64,000 bases of DNA from Sediminitomix flava (GCF_003149185.1 NZ_QGDO01000001.1:1-64000), one strand, 5' to 3'; numbered from the stretch's first letter, positions 37,287 to 47,258 are shown. Made by a program: numbers and translations. Notes: generated from the sequence alone by a model not told the origin.

Positions 37287-38315
37287 ATGAGCAAAAAAAG
37301 ATACACAATAAAAGACATCGCTATAAAATTAGACATTTCAGTTTCTACTGTTTCGAGAGTACTGAGAGGAGCTCCAGATGTCAATGAAAACACACGTAGA
37401 AGGGTTTTAAGTATGGTTGAAGCACTTAACTACAAACGTAACCCTCTTGCCATGAGCCTTGCTAGTAAAAAAAGTTATACAATTGGGGTTATCGTTCCTG
37501 AACTGAGTGTTCCTTTTTTTGGTGAAGCCATTACAGGTATGCAAGATTACTTACAAAATAATGGATACAAGGTTATTGTCTGCCCGACAGGAGAAAGCTA
37601 TGAAAATGAAGTCAATCAAGTTGAAATGCTTCGAGAAAACAGGGTCGATGGTATCATTATTTCAGTTTCAAAGGAAACCGAGAACTACGAACACTTGTAC
37701 TTGGCTAAAGAAGATTTACCTGTCGTGATGTTTGATAGAGTGATACCAAGCTTAAAAAAAGACTTTTCTAAAGTTATTGTAAATGACAGAGAGGGGGCTT
37801 TCAATGCTACTGCACACCTTATAGAACACGGGTATAAACGCATTGCTCATATCAGTGGTCCGAAAAATCTTTTTATCTGTCAAGAAAGATTAATGGGCTA
37901 CAAAGAAGCCTTAGAAGTGTATGGTTTAGAATTCGACGAATCATTGCTTATTCATTGCAATATGAGAATCAATGCATCTAAAGCAACTCTTCAACTTCTA
38001 CACCTAGAAAATCGTCCTGATGCTATTTTCGCAATTAATGATCCTGTAGCTTTTGAAATCATGAGTAAACTCACTCGCTTAGGAATTAAAATACCTAATG
38101 AGATGGGCGTAATTGGGTATACAGGAAGTAAAATGGCCAAACTCTTCAATCCTAGTCTGAGTACAATTCGTCAGCCTGCACAACGCATGGGAGAAGAAGC
38201 GGCTCGTCTGATTCTTGACGAAATCACGCAACGTTCAAGAAATGAAAAAAATATAGAACCTAAACAAATTGAACTTCCAACAGAGCTTATCTCAGGAGAA
38301 TCAAGTATAAAATAA
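37287..38315 (+). CDS. LacI family transcriptional regulator (probable galactose repressor)
   Basis: 342 residues. Residues 5-48 are the LacI helix-turn-helix with hinge (YTIKDIAIKLDISVSTVSRVLRG), the rest a periplasmic-binding-like ligand domain (GVIVPELSVPFFGEAITGMQDYL, DGIIISVS, VIVNDREGAFNATAHLIEHG, FAINDPVAFEIMSKL). It is convergent with galM and located next to the Leloir genes whose two promoters carry a shared palindrome, so it is probably the regulator of galactose use; galactose or a derivative as effector is inferred. This is the strongest candidate for the operators at 41817 and 43051. Confidence 0.92.
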   Translation: MSKKRYTIKDIAIKLDISVSTVSRVLRGAPDVNENTRRRVLSMVEALNYKRNPLAMSLASKKSYTIGVIVPELSVPFFGEAITGMQDYLQNNGYKVIVCPTGESYENEVNQVEMLRENRVDGIIISVSKETENYEHLYLAKEDLPVVMFDRVIPSLKKDFSKVIVNDREGAFNATAHLIEHGYKRIAHISGPKNLFICQERLMGYKEALEVYGLEFDESLLIHCNMRINASKATLQLLHLENRPDAIFAINDPVAFEIMSKLTRLGIKIPNEMGVIGYTGSKMAKLFNPSLSTIRQPAQRMGEEAARLILDEITQRSRNEKNIEPKQIELPTELISGESSIK

Positions 38316-38319
38316 CAAA

Positions 38320-38347
38320 AGAGGTCTTACCAATTTGGAAGACCTCT
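38320..38347 (-). terminator. Terminator of the galK-galT-galM operon
   Basis: AGAGGTCTT/AAGACCTCT stem with a 10-nt loop. The T-rich tract (CTTTTGTTATTTT) is on the minus strand, so it terminates galM; the plus strand side lacks a T run. Confidence 0.8.
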
Positions 38348-38393
38348 ACTCACTTTTCACTTTAATTATGTATTCACTTCACCTGCAAAAGCA

Positions 38394-39449
38394 TTATATC
38401 TTCGAAAACTTGTAAACCGTTTTCTGATAATACTTCTCGCCTTTTTTTAATGCTGTTGTTGGAAAATTACTTTGGTTAGGTGTATCAGGAAAATGCTGAG
38501 CTTCAAAACAGAAGCCATCTCTTTCTTCATAAATCACCCCAGCTTTTCCTTGAGTACCCCCAATCCAATTTCCCGAATAAAATTGCATGCCTGGTTCAGT
38601 CGTAAACATGCTTAACTTTCTTCCCGATTCTAAACTTACGGCTGAAGCAGCCAACTCAAGAGCGCCATCTTTCGACTTATTCAAGACATAATTATGATCG
38701 TAGCCCTTTCCAAACTCCAGTTGTTGGTCTTCTTCGTATAAATCTGTACGAATCAATTTTTGAGTCCTGAAATCCATGACGCTATTCTCTAAATCTTGGA
38801 GCTCTCCAGTTGGGATTGAATATTCATCTGTTGGAGTAAACCTATCTGCATTGATCTGAATGGCATGATCTAATGCTGTACCTGTGCCATTCAAATTGAA
38901 ATAGGCATGATTAGTCATGTTCACTATTGTATCCTTATCAGATACCGCCGAATACTCTATTTCCAACTCATCGTCTTCAGACAGGTGATAACTAACTTGA
39001 ACCTTCAAGTTTCCTGGATAGCCTTCTTCACCATCTGCACTTTCATATGAAAATACGATGCGATCATCAACTATTTCCGTAGCCCAAATCTTTCTATGAA
39101 AGCCTTCTATTCCACCATGCAAATGATTAGGGCCATTATTGATCACAAAAGAATAGTCTTTTCCGCCTATCTTACACAGACCTTTTGCTATTCTATTCGC
39201 ATGTCTACCGACAATTGCCCCCATGTATAGCTGATCATTTTGAAGTCCCTCCAAATCATCATAACCTAGCAATACATCTGTTCTTACTCCTTGAGTATTT
39301 ATATGAAAAAATGAAACCCAATTCGCTCCATAGTTACTCAAGACGGCTTCATTACCATTTTTATTTTTTAAGCTATAAAGGTAGATTTCTTCTCCATTGA
39401 TTTCTCCCCAGAGCTTTTTACTGATTTTAGAACTAACAACACCTCCCAT
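38394..39449 (-). CDS. galM: Aldose 1-epimerase (galactose mutarotase)
   Basis: A 351-residue cytoplasmic protein. ATG at 39449 lies 6 nt after the galT stop. Family blocks: GAIVGRHANRIAKG (first active His), NHLHGGIEGFHRKIW (His-Gly-Gly), VNMTNHAYFNLNG (catalytic His), GKGYDHNYVLN, and GFCFEAQHFPDTPNQ with the catalytic Glu. It interconverts alpha- and beta-D-galactose so that GalK receives its alpha substrate. Third gene of galK-galT-galM. Confidence 0.96.
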   Translation of the reverse strand: MGGVVSSKISKKLWGEINGEEIYLYSLKNKNGNEAVLSNYGANWVSFFHINTQGVRTDVLLGYDDLEGLQNDQLYMGAIVGRHANRIAKGLCKIGGKDYSFVINNGPNHLHGGIEGFHRKIWATEIVDDRIVFSYESADGEEGYPGNLKVQVSYHLSEDDELEIEYSAVSDKDTIVNMTNHAYFNLNGTGTALDHAIQINADRFTPTDEYSIPTGELQDLENSVMDFRTQKLIRTDLYEEDQQLEFGKGYDHNYVLNKSKDGALELAASAVSLESGRKLSMFTTEPGMQFYSGNWIGGTQGKAGVIYEERDGFCFEAQHFPDTPNQSNFPTTALKKGEKYYQKTVYKFSKI

Positions 39450-39455
39450 AACATT

Positions 39456-40514
39456 TTAGCTAAATACTGATGAACTTTGTTTGTAGTGTACAGTGGATAA
39501 TGATCGTAAACGGTAAGCTGCTTGTTCTGGAGTAATATCTCTCTGTGCATTTGCTAGCATTTCATACCCTACCATAAACTTTTTCACTGTAGCTGAACGT
39601 AACAACGGTGGATAGAACAACATATGCATATGCCATTCAGGATGATCTTTTCCATCTGTTGGTGCCTGATGAATACCTGCAGAATAAGGGAAAGAAATCT
39701 CAAAAAGGTTATCATAAAGCGTAGTCAACTTTTTATACGCATCTGCAAAAGCATCTTTTTCCTCTTCTGTAAGATCTGTGATACGCTGAACATTCCTTTT
39801 CGGAACAATCATAGTCTCAAATGGCCAAGTAGCCCAATATGGCACCAAAGCAACAAAATGATCATTTTCAAAAAGTAAACGCTCCTCTTTTTCTAACTCC
39901 GAAGCAATATAATCTGACAATAAAGTTCTGCCCTTTTTATCAAAGTATTCGGATTGTTTTATCTGCTTCTTTGCTGGCTCTTGTGGAATGGATTCTTGTG
40001 CCCAAATTTGACCATGTGGATGCGGGTTTGAACACCCCATTACAGCTCCTTTATTTTCAAAAATCTGAACATGATTGATAAAGGATTTCGAACCTAGTTC
40101 TTCGTATTCTTTTGCCCATAAATCAATCACTTTTCTAACCGAGGGAAGCTCTAATTCAGGTATTGTAAGATCGTGTCTTGGTGAAAAACAGATCACTCGA
40201 CAAATACCTCTTTCACTCTTCGCTACAAATAAATCATTCTCGTTCACCTCTCCTTCTGGGGTATCTTCCAACAAAGATGAAAAGTCGTTTTGGAAAGAAT
40301 ATGTATCTGAATAATCTGGATTTACCTCACCTCCTATTCTCGTATTTCCTGCACACAAGTAACAAGAAGGATCATGCTCTGGACGACTTTCCTCTTCCAT
40401 TTTCTCAACCTGCCCCTGCCAAGGTCTTTTTGCTCTATGCGGTGATACTTGAACCCAGTCTCCAGTCAATGGATTAAGTCTTCTATGTGGATGATCTTCT
40501 GTTGAAAATTTCAT
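39456..40514 (-). CDS. galT: Galactose-1-phosphate uridylyltransferase
   Basis: 352 residues. Zinc-binding pair Cys/His in [15 protein letters not shown], nucleophilic His in the [13 protein letters not shown] motif (HPHGQ), and [13 protein letters not shown] and GIHQAPTDG. It transfers UMP from UDP-glucose to galactose-1-phosphate, releasing glucose-1-phosphate. The start overlaps nothing and lies 13 nt after galK; the stop is 6 nt before galM, fitting a tightly packed operon. Confidence 0.97.
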   Translation of the reverse strand: MKFSTEDHPHRRLNPLTGDWVQVSPHRAKRPWQGQVEKMEEESRPEHDPSCYLCAGNTRIGGEVNPDYSDTYSFQNDFSSLLEDTPEGEVNENDLFVAKSERGICRVICFSPRHDLTIPELELPSVRKVIDLWAKEYEELGSKSFINHVQIFENKGAVMGCSNPHPHGQIWAQESIPQEPAKKQIKQSEYFDKKGRTLLSDYIASELEKEERLLFENDHFVALVPYWATWPFETMIVPKRNVQRITDLTEEEKDAFADAYKKLTTLYDNLFEISFPYSAGIHQAPTDGKDHPEWHMHMLFYPPLLRSATVKKFMVGYEMLANAQRDITPEQAAYRLRSLSTVHYKQSSSVFS

Positions 40515-40527
40515 TCTGTAATTGTTT

Positions 40528-41691
40528 TTAGCTAAGAATTTCTACACTTTCTGAACGCGCACCTTCACCGATCACAACCACATATGCGTCCATTTTCTTT
40601 GATAGTTTTGATTGATAAGCTTCAGTCATTTCATCAATGAATTGATCTACAGCTTCTTCTTTGACCAAATTGATAGTACAACCACCAAAGCCTCCGCCCA
40701 TCATTCTTGCTCCAAGAACATAGTCTTTGTCTCTCGTTTGCTCAACCAAAAAGTCTAGTTCATCGCAGCTTACACCATATTTTTTACTCAAACCATCATG
40801 AGAACCGTACATTTGAACACCTAAACCGTCAAGGTCATTTTTCAACATACAATCACAGGCTGCTTTCAATCTTATATTTTCTTCAATGACATAAGAACAA
40901 CGGTCATAAACCTCAGCATCAAGCTCGTCCTTAAACTCATTTAGCATTTCTAAAGAAATATCTCTGAGGCTATTTACATCTGAGTATACTTTTTTCACAA
41001 CCGCAACACCTGCCTCACATTGAGCTCTACGTGTATTATACTCAGAAGAAGCCAATGAATGAGTCACGTTTGTATTACACAATACAAGTTTGTGACCTTG
41101 AATATTTAATGGAAAATATTCAAACTCTTGTGATCTACAGTCTAACTGAATCACTTGATTTATTTTACCAAAAGTTGATGCAAACTGATCCATGATTCCA
41201 CATTTCACTCCGGCAAAATTGTGCTCAGAAGCTTGACCAACTAGTGCAATTTCTTTTTGAGTCAGACTGCCTTCAAATAAAGTATTCAGTCCTATACCCA
41301 ACCCACATTCGAGAGCTGCAGAAGAAGACATACCTGCACCGAGTGGAACATCACCAGCAAAAACAACATCGAAGCCTTCGACAGCCAATCCTTTTTTCTG
41401 ACTCTCTGCAACTACACCAATGATGTAATTTATCCACCCTTCTTTGGGTGACAGTTCTGAAATCAGGAAATCAGACGCTTCATTGAGATCAAGAGCATAA
41501 GCTCTCACCTGGGCTGTACCATTTTTTGCAAGCGCAAAAACCATTTCTTTGTCAATAGCTGCAGGAAGTACAAAGCCTTCATTGTAATCCGTATGCTCAC
41601 CAATGATATTTACTCTACCTGGTGCTCTAGATATTAGACTTGGTGTTCCATAAAGTTCTTCAAACTTCTTAACGATGTTGTCTATCTGCAT
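40528..41691 (-). CDS. galK: Galactokinase
   Basis: A 387-residue GHMP kinase: signature [22 protein letters not shown] (substrate binding), [15 protein letters not shown] (ATP loop), and [15 protein letters not shown] (C-terminal motif 3). It phosphorylates alpha-D-galactose at C1 with ATP. First gene of the minus-strand operon with galT and galM; the LacI-type palindrome lies about 125 bp upstream of its ATG. Confidence 0.97.
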   Translation of the reverse strand: MQIDNIVKKFEELYGTPSLISRAPGRVNIIGEHTDYNEGFVLPAAIDKEMVFALAKNGTAQVRAYALDLNEASDFLISELSPKEGWINYIIGVVAESQKKGLAVEGFDVVFAGDVPLGAGMSSSAALECGLGIGLNTLFEGSLTQKEIALVGQASEHNFAGVKCGIMDQFASTFGKINQVIQLDCRSQEFEYFPLNIQGHKLVLCNTNVTHSLASSEYNTRRAQCEAGVAVVKKVYSDVNSLRDISLEMLNEFKDELDAEVYDRCSYVIEENIRLKAACDCMLKNDLDGLGVQMYGSHDGLSKKYGVSCDELDFLVEQTRDKDYVLGARMMGGGFGGCTINLVKEEAVDQFIDEMTEAYQSKLSKKMDAYVVVIGEGARSESVEILS

Positions 41692-41816
41692 GATCTTAAT
41701 ATTTAATGTGAATTGTTTGTTTGTTAGAAATGTGTTGTCCTAACACTTCTGAAATTCCAAGTTCTTGACTGATTAGAAAAATTTTCAAAAGGTTAATTTG
41801 AATCAAAACATTAAAA

Positions 41817-41834
41817 AGCGTTACCGGTACCGTT
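41817..41834. promoter_or_regulatory. LacI-type operator upstream of galK
   Basis: AGCGTTACCGGTACCGTT is an 18-bp imperfect inverted repeat (14/18) centred on CCGG. The larger surrounding 31-base block (41817-41847) matches 24 of 31 bases with the block upstream of galE. It lies just downstream, on the minus strand, of the galE terminator. Confidence 0.75.
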
Positions 41835-41850
41835 TCCGAAAACCGTCAAA

Positions 41851-41882
41851 AAAAGACGATCATTAAAGAATGATCGCTTTTC
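41851..41882 (-). terminator. Terminator of galE
   Basis: CGATCATT/AATGATCG stem with a 4-nt loop and T-rich minus-strand tail (CTTTTTTTG). It separates galE transcription from the galK promoter. Confidence 0.85.
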
Positions 41883-41916
41883 ATAGTTGTACTAAGTCAG
41901 TTGATTTTGCCTGAAA

Positions 41917-42948
41917 TTAAATCTTCGCAGTGGCATCTGCTAAATGCTTTTCCCACTTCCAAGCGGAAGCCGTCATCACATCTAAATCTAATTTAGCGTC
42001 CCAATTAAGTTCTTGATTGGCCTTTGTTGGTTCAGCCCATATTTTCTCTACATCACCAGCTCTTCTTTCAGCTAAAATGTAGTTTAATTTTTCTCCTGAA
42101 GTCTTTTCAAATGAATTGATTACTTCTAAAACCGTTTGACCATTTCCTGTACCCAAATTAAAAAACTCGAAAGATCCGGTCATCTTTTCTTCGAGCATCC
42201 GCTCAACAGCATTTACATGTGCTTTTGCAAGATCTACTACATGAATATAATCTCGAATACATGTACCATCTTTCGTCTCATAATCAGTCCCAAATACTTT
42301 TAATTGAGCCAATTTCCCAATAGCTGTTTGCGTGATAAAAGGCATCAAGTTATTTGGTGTACCTAAAGGAAGTTCTCCAATTAGTGCAGATTCATGTGCG
42401 CCTACAGGATTAAAATATCTTAGAGAAATTCCTTTCAAACGATCATATGCGTTTGTGCTATCTTCTATAATTTCTTCCCCTATTTGCTTCGTATTCCCGT
42501 AAGGAGAAGCTGCTTTTTGGAATGGTGAATCTTCGGTAACTGGCAATACTTCTGGCTGACCATAAACCGTAGCTGATGAAGAAAAAACGATATTTTCAGT
42601 TCCTGTAAGCTTCATTGCCTCTAGAACATTAATTAAAGTCATCAGATTGTTACGATAGTATTTTAAGGGTTTTGCAACGGATTCACCTACCGCTTTAGAT
42701 GCTGCAAAATGAATAACCCCATTAAATCGATGATCTTGAAATAGCTCTAAAACATGAGCCATATTTTTCAAATCTATTTTTTCAAAAGTTGGTCTAGCCC
42801 CACAAATTTTCTCAATACGAGATAAAGTATCTATTTCAGAATTTGAGAGATCATCTGCAATGACTACTTCATAACCTTTATTTATGAGTTCTACTGTCGT
42901 ATGCGAGCCAATATAGCCCATACCACCTGTTACAAGAATCTTTGCCAT
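41917..42948 (-). CDS. galE: UDP-glucose 4-epimerase
   Basis: A 343-residue short-chain dehydrogenase/reductase-type epimerase. NAD motif GGMGYIGSH at the N-terminus, SSSATVYGQPE with catalytic Ser, and the YGNTKQIGEE Tyr-Lys pair; then RYFNPVGAHES and GTGNGQTVLEVI. It converts UDP-galactose to UDP-glucose, closing the Leloir cycle. It is a separate transcript from galK-galT-galM, with its own terminator and its own upstream operator. Confidence 0.97.
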   Translation of the reverse strand: MAKILVTGGMGYIGSHTTVELINKGYEVVIADDLSNSEIDTLSRIEKICGARPTFEKIDLKNMAHVLELFQDHRFNGVIHFAASKAVGESVAKPLKYYRNNLMTLINVLEAMKLTGTENIVFSSSATVYGQPEVLPVTEDSPFQKAASPYGNTKQIGEEIIEDSTNAYDRLKGISLRYFNPVGAHESALIGELPLGTPNNLMPFITQTAIGKLAQLKVFGTDYETKDGTCIRDYIHVVDLAKAHVNAVERMLEEKMTGSFEFFNLGTGNGQTVLEVINSFEKTSGEKLNYILAERRAGDVEKIWAEPTKANQELNWDAKLDLDVMTASAWKWEKHLADATAKI

Positions 42949-43050
42949 AGTAATGTATTGCTTTTCGAAGTTTTAATTGAATACAAGGTATAGCAGAAAT
43001 CAGATACAGTAGTTATTCTAGGTTTTGATTTTTCTTTTCAGATACAAAAT

Positions 43051-43068
43051 AACGTTGCCGGTAGCGTT
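43051..43068. promoter_or_regulatory. LacI-type operator upstream of galE
   Basis: AACGTTGCCGGTAGCGTT, an 18-bp imperfect inverted repeat (14/18) of the pattern AACGyTrCCGGyArCGTT, about 100 bp before galE. It shares 24 of 31 bases with the galK block. On the minus strand a TTATTTTG lies directly beside it (one base off TAnnTTTG), so a bound repressor would cover the promoter. Confidence 0.75.
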
Positions 43069-43155
43069 CTCGGAAAACGTCATTGTATACCAAAAGTTGA
43101 ATTCTATTTGAATACTACTCCTTGATTTTATTCAAGAATGAAAACACTTAGGCGT

Positions 43156-43203
43156 AAAAAAAGCAGTTCTGAATGGATTAAAAAACTCATTCAAAACTGC
43201 TTT
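43156..43203 (-). terminator. Terminator of the MRJP/DJ-1 gene
   Basis: AAAGCAGTTnTGAATG pairs with CATTCAnAACTGCTTT, and the minus strand continues TTTTTTTACGCC. It lies about 23 bp past the stop codon. Confidence 0.88.
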
Positions 43204-43225
43204 AATTCTCTTTATTATTAAAAGC

Positions 43226-44953
43226 TTAATTCCCTTGAAGAAGCTGAATCATTGCCTCGGCAACTCCTTTTGCTGAAGCTGGATTTTGTCCGGTAACTAG
43301 CCTTTTATCTACCACAACTTTAGACTCCCACTTTGGTCCTTCTTCAAAAATACCACCTCTTTCTTTCAATTTATCTTCTAAAAGGAAAGGAACAATTTCT
43401 TCTTTATTGATCGCTTTTTCTTCTTCATTTGTAAAACCATTCACCTTCTTCCCATCTACCAAATAACTTCCATCTGCTAGTTTTATATTTACTAAACCTG
43501 CAGGTCCATGACAAACAGCTCCAACTACAGCACCAATATCATACAACTGACTGGTTAATTCAGATAGTAACTCAGCATCAGGTAAATCCCACATGACACC
43601 ATGACCTCCAGCATAATAAATCGCCTCATAATCTATCACATTTACTTGATCAGGTGTTAAAGCATTATTGATATTTTGTTGTGCTACTTTGTCTTCTACA
43701 AACTGCTTATTTTCTGGATCAGTCAAATCATAACCATCAACAGGTGATTGCCCCCCCATCGGACTTACAAAATCGACATAATAACCTGCATTGGTAAATG
43801 CATAATAAGCATGTGCGACTTCAGACAAATAATAACCTGTTGCATCTCCTGTCGAATCCCCTAAAGTACCATGATTTGTCAAAGCGATAAGGACTCTTCT
43901 TTTAGGAAGTTGCTCTGTTGGTTTTACATTAATTCTATAGACATGGAACTTCCCTCTATCCCATTCGGGTGTATTAATTTGCGAAGTTGTAAAATACATA
44001 TTCCCTTCTGCATCTTTTGCGAAAGAGTCCGCCCACTTTATCTTCTCATCAGTAACTAAAGGGTAATATTTTCCTTGGTTATCCAGCACACAGATCTGAT
44101 TTCTTTCCAATCCACCCAAATAAAGATTCCCATTGTTATCGAACATCATTCCATCTGTAGCTCTGATTGCACAAACTGTTTCTACCATACTCGATACTAC
44201 TTGTTCATCATCACTTTGGAATAAGGCCCTTGTTGGAATTTTATATAATGTATGCCCTACTAAAGCAGCATAGTAGAGTGTCGACTTATCAGGACTTAAA
44301 GCTATTCCGTCGGAATTAACCTTATTATTCCATACTCCGTTAGGAAACTTCAAATAATCAGCCTCAGCTTTCACCGAAAAATGATCCTTTAACGGCTTTC
44401 TAACTTCTCCTGTTTTTAAGTTTAAAACTAAGATTCCCCCTATGCCCGAATCTGTGATATAAACAATCTCTTTGTCTGTATCTATTCTGAAATCATTTAG
44501 GTAAGAATCTTTCTCTATAAACTCTTTAGGAAAACTATATTCTTTTACCATCTTATCCGATTTTAAATCGAACTGATATAATCGGACTTTTTCTTCAATT
44601 ACTCCCTCAAATTTCGGATTAGCAGGGTCTAAAACCCAAAGTCTGTCTTTATCGTCAACTACCACACTTTGTACACAAACGAATTGATGTTTTTTTCCTT
44701 GGTGAGAATTCCACTTTTCATTTGGGTAAGGAACAACCTCATTATCTATCACCTCTCCTACCGACATTTGAATATTATCACTCCAAGTAGGGAAATTCAC
44801 AAACATTCTTCCATCCTTACTAATTGCAATACCTGTCAACTGTGTATCGGAATATGCAATTTCTGTTAAAACACCATCTTCTTTTTGTTCTTTTTCTTTT
44901 ACAGTACAGGAGAAGAAAATTAAAAGTATAGGAAGTAAAAGTAAGCGCTTCAT
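43226..44953 (-). CDS. Lipoprotein fusion: major-royal-jelly-protein-like propeller + DJ-1/PfpI domain
   Basis: 575 residues from the ATG at 44953 (MKRLLLLPILLIFFSC, lipobox Cys16); an upstream start at 44995 would bury it. Residues 25-345 are a six-bladed propeller of the MRJP/yellow family (FPTWSDN, QSVVVDDKDRLWVLDP, YLNDFRIDTDKEIVYITDSG, NSDGIALSPDKSTLYYAAL). Residues 353-575 are a DJ-1/PfpI-like domain with Glu378, nucleophile Cys481-His482 (GAVCHGPAG) and GGHGVMWD. The first half may bind or oxidise small phenolics or sugars; the second suggests glyoxalase- or chaperone-like chemistry. Function of the fusion is unknown. It is a lone gene. Confidence 0.88.
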   Translation of the reverse strand: MKRLLLLPILLIFFSCTVKEKEQKEDGVLTEIAYSDTQLTGIAISKDGRMFVNFPTWSDNIQMSVGEVIDNEVVPYPNEKWNSHQGKKHQFVCVQSVVVDDKDRLWVLDPANPKFEGVIEEKVRLYQFDLKSDKMVKEYSFPKEFIEKDSYLNDFRIDTDKEIVYITDSGIGGILVLNLKTGEVRKPLKDHFSVKAEADYLKFPNGVWNNKVNSDGIALSPDKSTLYYAALVGHTLYKIPTRALFQSDDEQVVSSMVETVCAIRATDGMMFDNNGNLYLGGLERNQICVLDNQGKYYPLVTDEKIKWADSFAKDAEGNMYFTTSQINTPEWDRGKFHVYRINVKPTEQLPKRRVLIALTNHGTLGDSTGDATGYYLSEVAHAYYAFTNAGYYVDFVSPMGGQSPVDGYDLTDPENKQFVEDKVAQQNINNALTPDQVNVIDYEAIYYAGGHGVMWDLPDAELLSELTSQLYDIGAVVGAVCHGPAGLVNIKLADGSYLVDGKKVNGFTNEEEKAINKEEIVPFLLEDKLKERGGIFEEGPKWESKVVVDKRLVTGQNPASAKGVAEAMIQLLQGN

Positions 44954-45209
44954 ATTTACGGATTCTTTTTCAATTACATGAGTGGAGCAAATCAACTTTT
45001 TCTATTATATAGTACATATTCTATAACACAGCTTGCCTCTAACATGGTAGAGATACCTAAGAATTACTCCAAATATTTGTACCGCATCAAGGTATAATTC
45101 ATATTTTAAAATTCAACTACTGAATTGTATAACATATTTTAATAGTTCTACTACAAAACTTTTTATTGTGTTGGGAGTTCTTTTCTCGTAATACAATCAG
45201 AAAATTGAT

Positions 45210-45836
45210 ATGAAAAAAATCTACTTACTCTTTATTACTTTATTTACAGTATTATTTCAATCTAATGCTCAAGATGTTGCACAAACTGCAAATGACATCA
45301 ATCCATTATTGATTGGCCAAAATATTCCGGAGGTACTCCTTAAAACTGCAGACAACAAAGAAGTGTCACTTATTGACATGGTAAAAAAACAACCTACTGT
45401 TATTGTATTTTACAGAGGTGGATGGTGTCCTTATTGTAACAAACAACTTTCAGGTCTTGGTAAAATTTCAGCAGATCTTGTAGAAATGGGCTATCAAATT
45501 TTAGCAATCAGTCCAGATAAACCAGAAAACTTACAGGTAACGTTTGAAAAACATAAAATGACATATACGCTTCTTTCAGATAGCAAAATGGATGCTGCGC
45601 GTAAATTTGGTATTGCATTCCAAGTAGACGATGCTACTTTAGAAAAGTATAAAAGTTATAACATCGATTTGGTAGATGCTTCTGGTAATAGCCATAATCA
45701 GCTTCCTGTTCCATCGGTTTTCTTTGTAGATAAAACAGGTGAAATCAAATTTGAATATGTAAACCCTGACTACTCAGTGAGAATCAGCGATTCTTTATTG
45801 ATGAGCGCAGCTAAGAGTTTACTTGAAGAGAATTAA
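45210..45836 (+). CDS. Exported peroxiredoxin-like (AhpC/TSA) protein
   Basis: 208 residues with a signal peptide (MKKIYLLFITLFTVLFQSNAQ). The thioredoxin-fold core contains FYRGGWCPYCNKQLSGL, a CxxC motif typical of the peroxiredoxin-like family (AhpC-TSA), LAISPDKPENLQ, YTLLSDSKMDAARKFGI, and PSVFFVDKTGEIKFEYVNPDYSVR. Likely a periplasmic thiol-dependent peroxidase or disulfide reductase. Its terminator follows; the preceding gap has nothing recognised. Confidence 0.88.
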   Translation: MKKIYLLFITLFTVLFQSNAQDVAQTANDINPLLIGQNIPEVLLKTADNKEVSLIDMVKKQPTVIVFYRGGWCPYCNKQLSGLGKISADLVEMGYQILAISPDKPENLQVTFEKHKMTYTLLSDSKMDAARKFGIAFQVDDATLEKYKSYNIDLVDASGNSHNQLPVPSVFFVDKTGEIKFEYVNPDYSVRISDSLLMSAAKSLLEEN

Positions 45837-45863
45837 TTCAAACACATCTCATAACTATTTATA

Positions 45864-45899
45864 AAGATCTTGTGGTAAAACTGCAAGATCTTTTTTTTA
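45864..45899 (+). terminator. Terminator after the peroxiredoxin-like gene
   Basis: AAGATCTTG/CAAGATCTT stem, 11-nt loop, then eight T. Confidence 0.95.
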
Positions 45900-45953
45900 T
45901 CATATGATAATTTTTCTAATGACAGATGATAACGCATTCGTATTAAGAAAGTG

Positions 45954-45961
45954 TAATTTTG
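45954..45961 (+). promoter_or_regulatory. -7 element of the PLP decarboxylase gene
   Basis: TAATTTTG fits TAnnTTTG, 43 nt upstream of the ATG at 46005; no -33 box. Confidence 0.35.
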
Positions 45962-46004
45962 CATAAAATTAAATAGCACTATTCAAACGAACGATTTCTC
46001 ACTT

Positions 46005-47258
46005 ATGTGGAAAAAATTATCGAAGCAAGAAATTAACGAGGCCGTTTTCTCGGCATTAAGACAAAACAGACACTACAAACATGAGCATGTTCTAGGTATT
46101 CCTGTTTCACACCTAGATGACAAAGTCTTTTATGACAACTTTGAGATGCTGAAAGATGCTCCTTTTTTATCTACAATGGTCGACAACCCTAACCACATTG
46201 GTTGTCATACACTAGGGGAATCCGAAGCATTTTTTGCTGGTACACAAGCAATCGAACGTGAGTTGGTAGCAATGTGCGCAGAAGATATATTTAAAGGTGA
46301 TGAAGGAGAATTTGATGGTTATGTAAGTTCTGGAGGTACAGAAACAAACATACAAGCTGTATGGATTTTCAGAAACCTTTTCAACAGAGAGTTTGGTGCT
46401 AAAAATGAAGAAATAGCCGTTATCTGTTCAGATGACACACATTACTCAGGAGCTAAATCTGCAAACTTACTAAACGTAAATTACATCACTGTCCCTGTTG
46501 ATCAAGAAACAAGAAAGATTGATGTAAAGATACTTCACCAAACAGTTGCGGAAGCTAAAGCTAGAGGAATCAAATATTTTGCTGGTATTGTCAATATGAT
46601 GACCACTATGTTTGGTTCAGTAGACAATCCTCAAGATTACATTGATGCCTTCCAAGCAAATGATGTCAAATTCCATTTGCATGTAGATGCTGCTTTTGGC
46701 GGTTTCATGTATCCTTTCTCAAACAACAATAATCCTGTAAACTTCCAAAATCCATATATTACATCTATTGGAATGGATGCCCACAAAATGGCTCAAGCGC
46801 CATTTGGTACAGGTATTTTCTTAATCAGAAAAGATTATATGCAATATGCCCTTACTGAAGAAGCGCAATATGTTTCTGGTATGGACATGACACTAGTGGG
46901 AAGTAGATCTGGAGCAAATGCTATTTCTGTTTGGATGATACTAAAAACTTACGGTTACTACGGATGGACTGAAAAAATCAATATGCTTCTCTATCGTACC
47001 AACTGGCTATGTAAAAAATTGGATCAATTGGGTGTAGAATATTACAGAGACGAGCATTCAAACTTGGTAACGATGAAAAGTAAATTCATCCCTACTGAAT
47101 TAGCTCAAAAATACGCTCTTGTTCCTGAAAGTCACACTAAAGAAAATAAGTGGTACAAGATTGTCGTGATGGATCACGTTTCTATCGATGCCCTAAATCT
47201 TTTCTTAGAAGAACTGGAGCAATCACTAGCACAGACTGATGAAGGCGTTTTAGTCTAA
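46005..47258 (+). CDS. PLP-dependent decarboxylase (group II, aromatic/glutamate decarboxylase-like)
   Basis: A 417-residue PLP enzyme. SSGGTETNIQAVW (phosphate-binding), THYSGAKSANLL with stacking His146, HVDAAFGGFMYPF with Asp228 against the pyridine N, and Schiff-base Lys261 in MDAHKMAQAPFGTG. Group II decarboxylases act on Glu, Asp, Tyr or other amino acids; the substrate cannot be read here. Aspartate, tyrosine or glutamate decarboxylation are all possible. It is a single-gene unit with a bidirectional-looking terminator. Confidence 0.9.
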   Translation: MWKKLSKQEINEAVFSALRQNRHYKHEHVLGIPVSHLDDKVFYDNFEMLKDAPFLSTMVDNPNHIGCHTLGESEAFFAGTQAIERELVAMCAEDIFKGDEGEFDGYVSSGGTETNIQAVWIFRNLFNREFGAKNEEIAVICSDDTHYSGAKSANLLNVNYITVPVDQETRKIDVKILHQTVAEAKARGIKYFAGIVNMMTTMFGSVDNPQDYIDAFQANDVKFHLHVDAAFGGFMYPFSNNNNPVNFQNPYITSIGMDAHKMAQAPFGTGIFLIRKDYMQYALTEEAQYVSGMDMTLVGSRSGANAISVWMILKTYGYYGWTEKINMLLYRTNWLCKKLDQLGVEYYRDEHSNLVTMKSKFIPTELAQKYALVPESHTKENKWYKIVVMDHVSIDALNLFLEELEQSLAQTDEGVLV

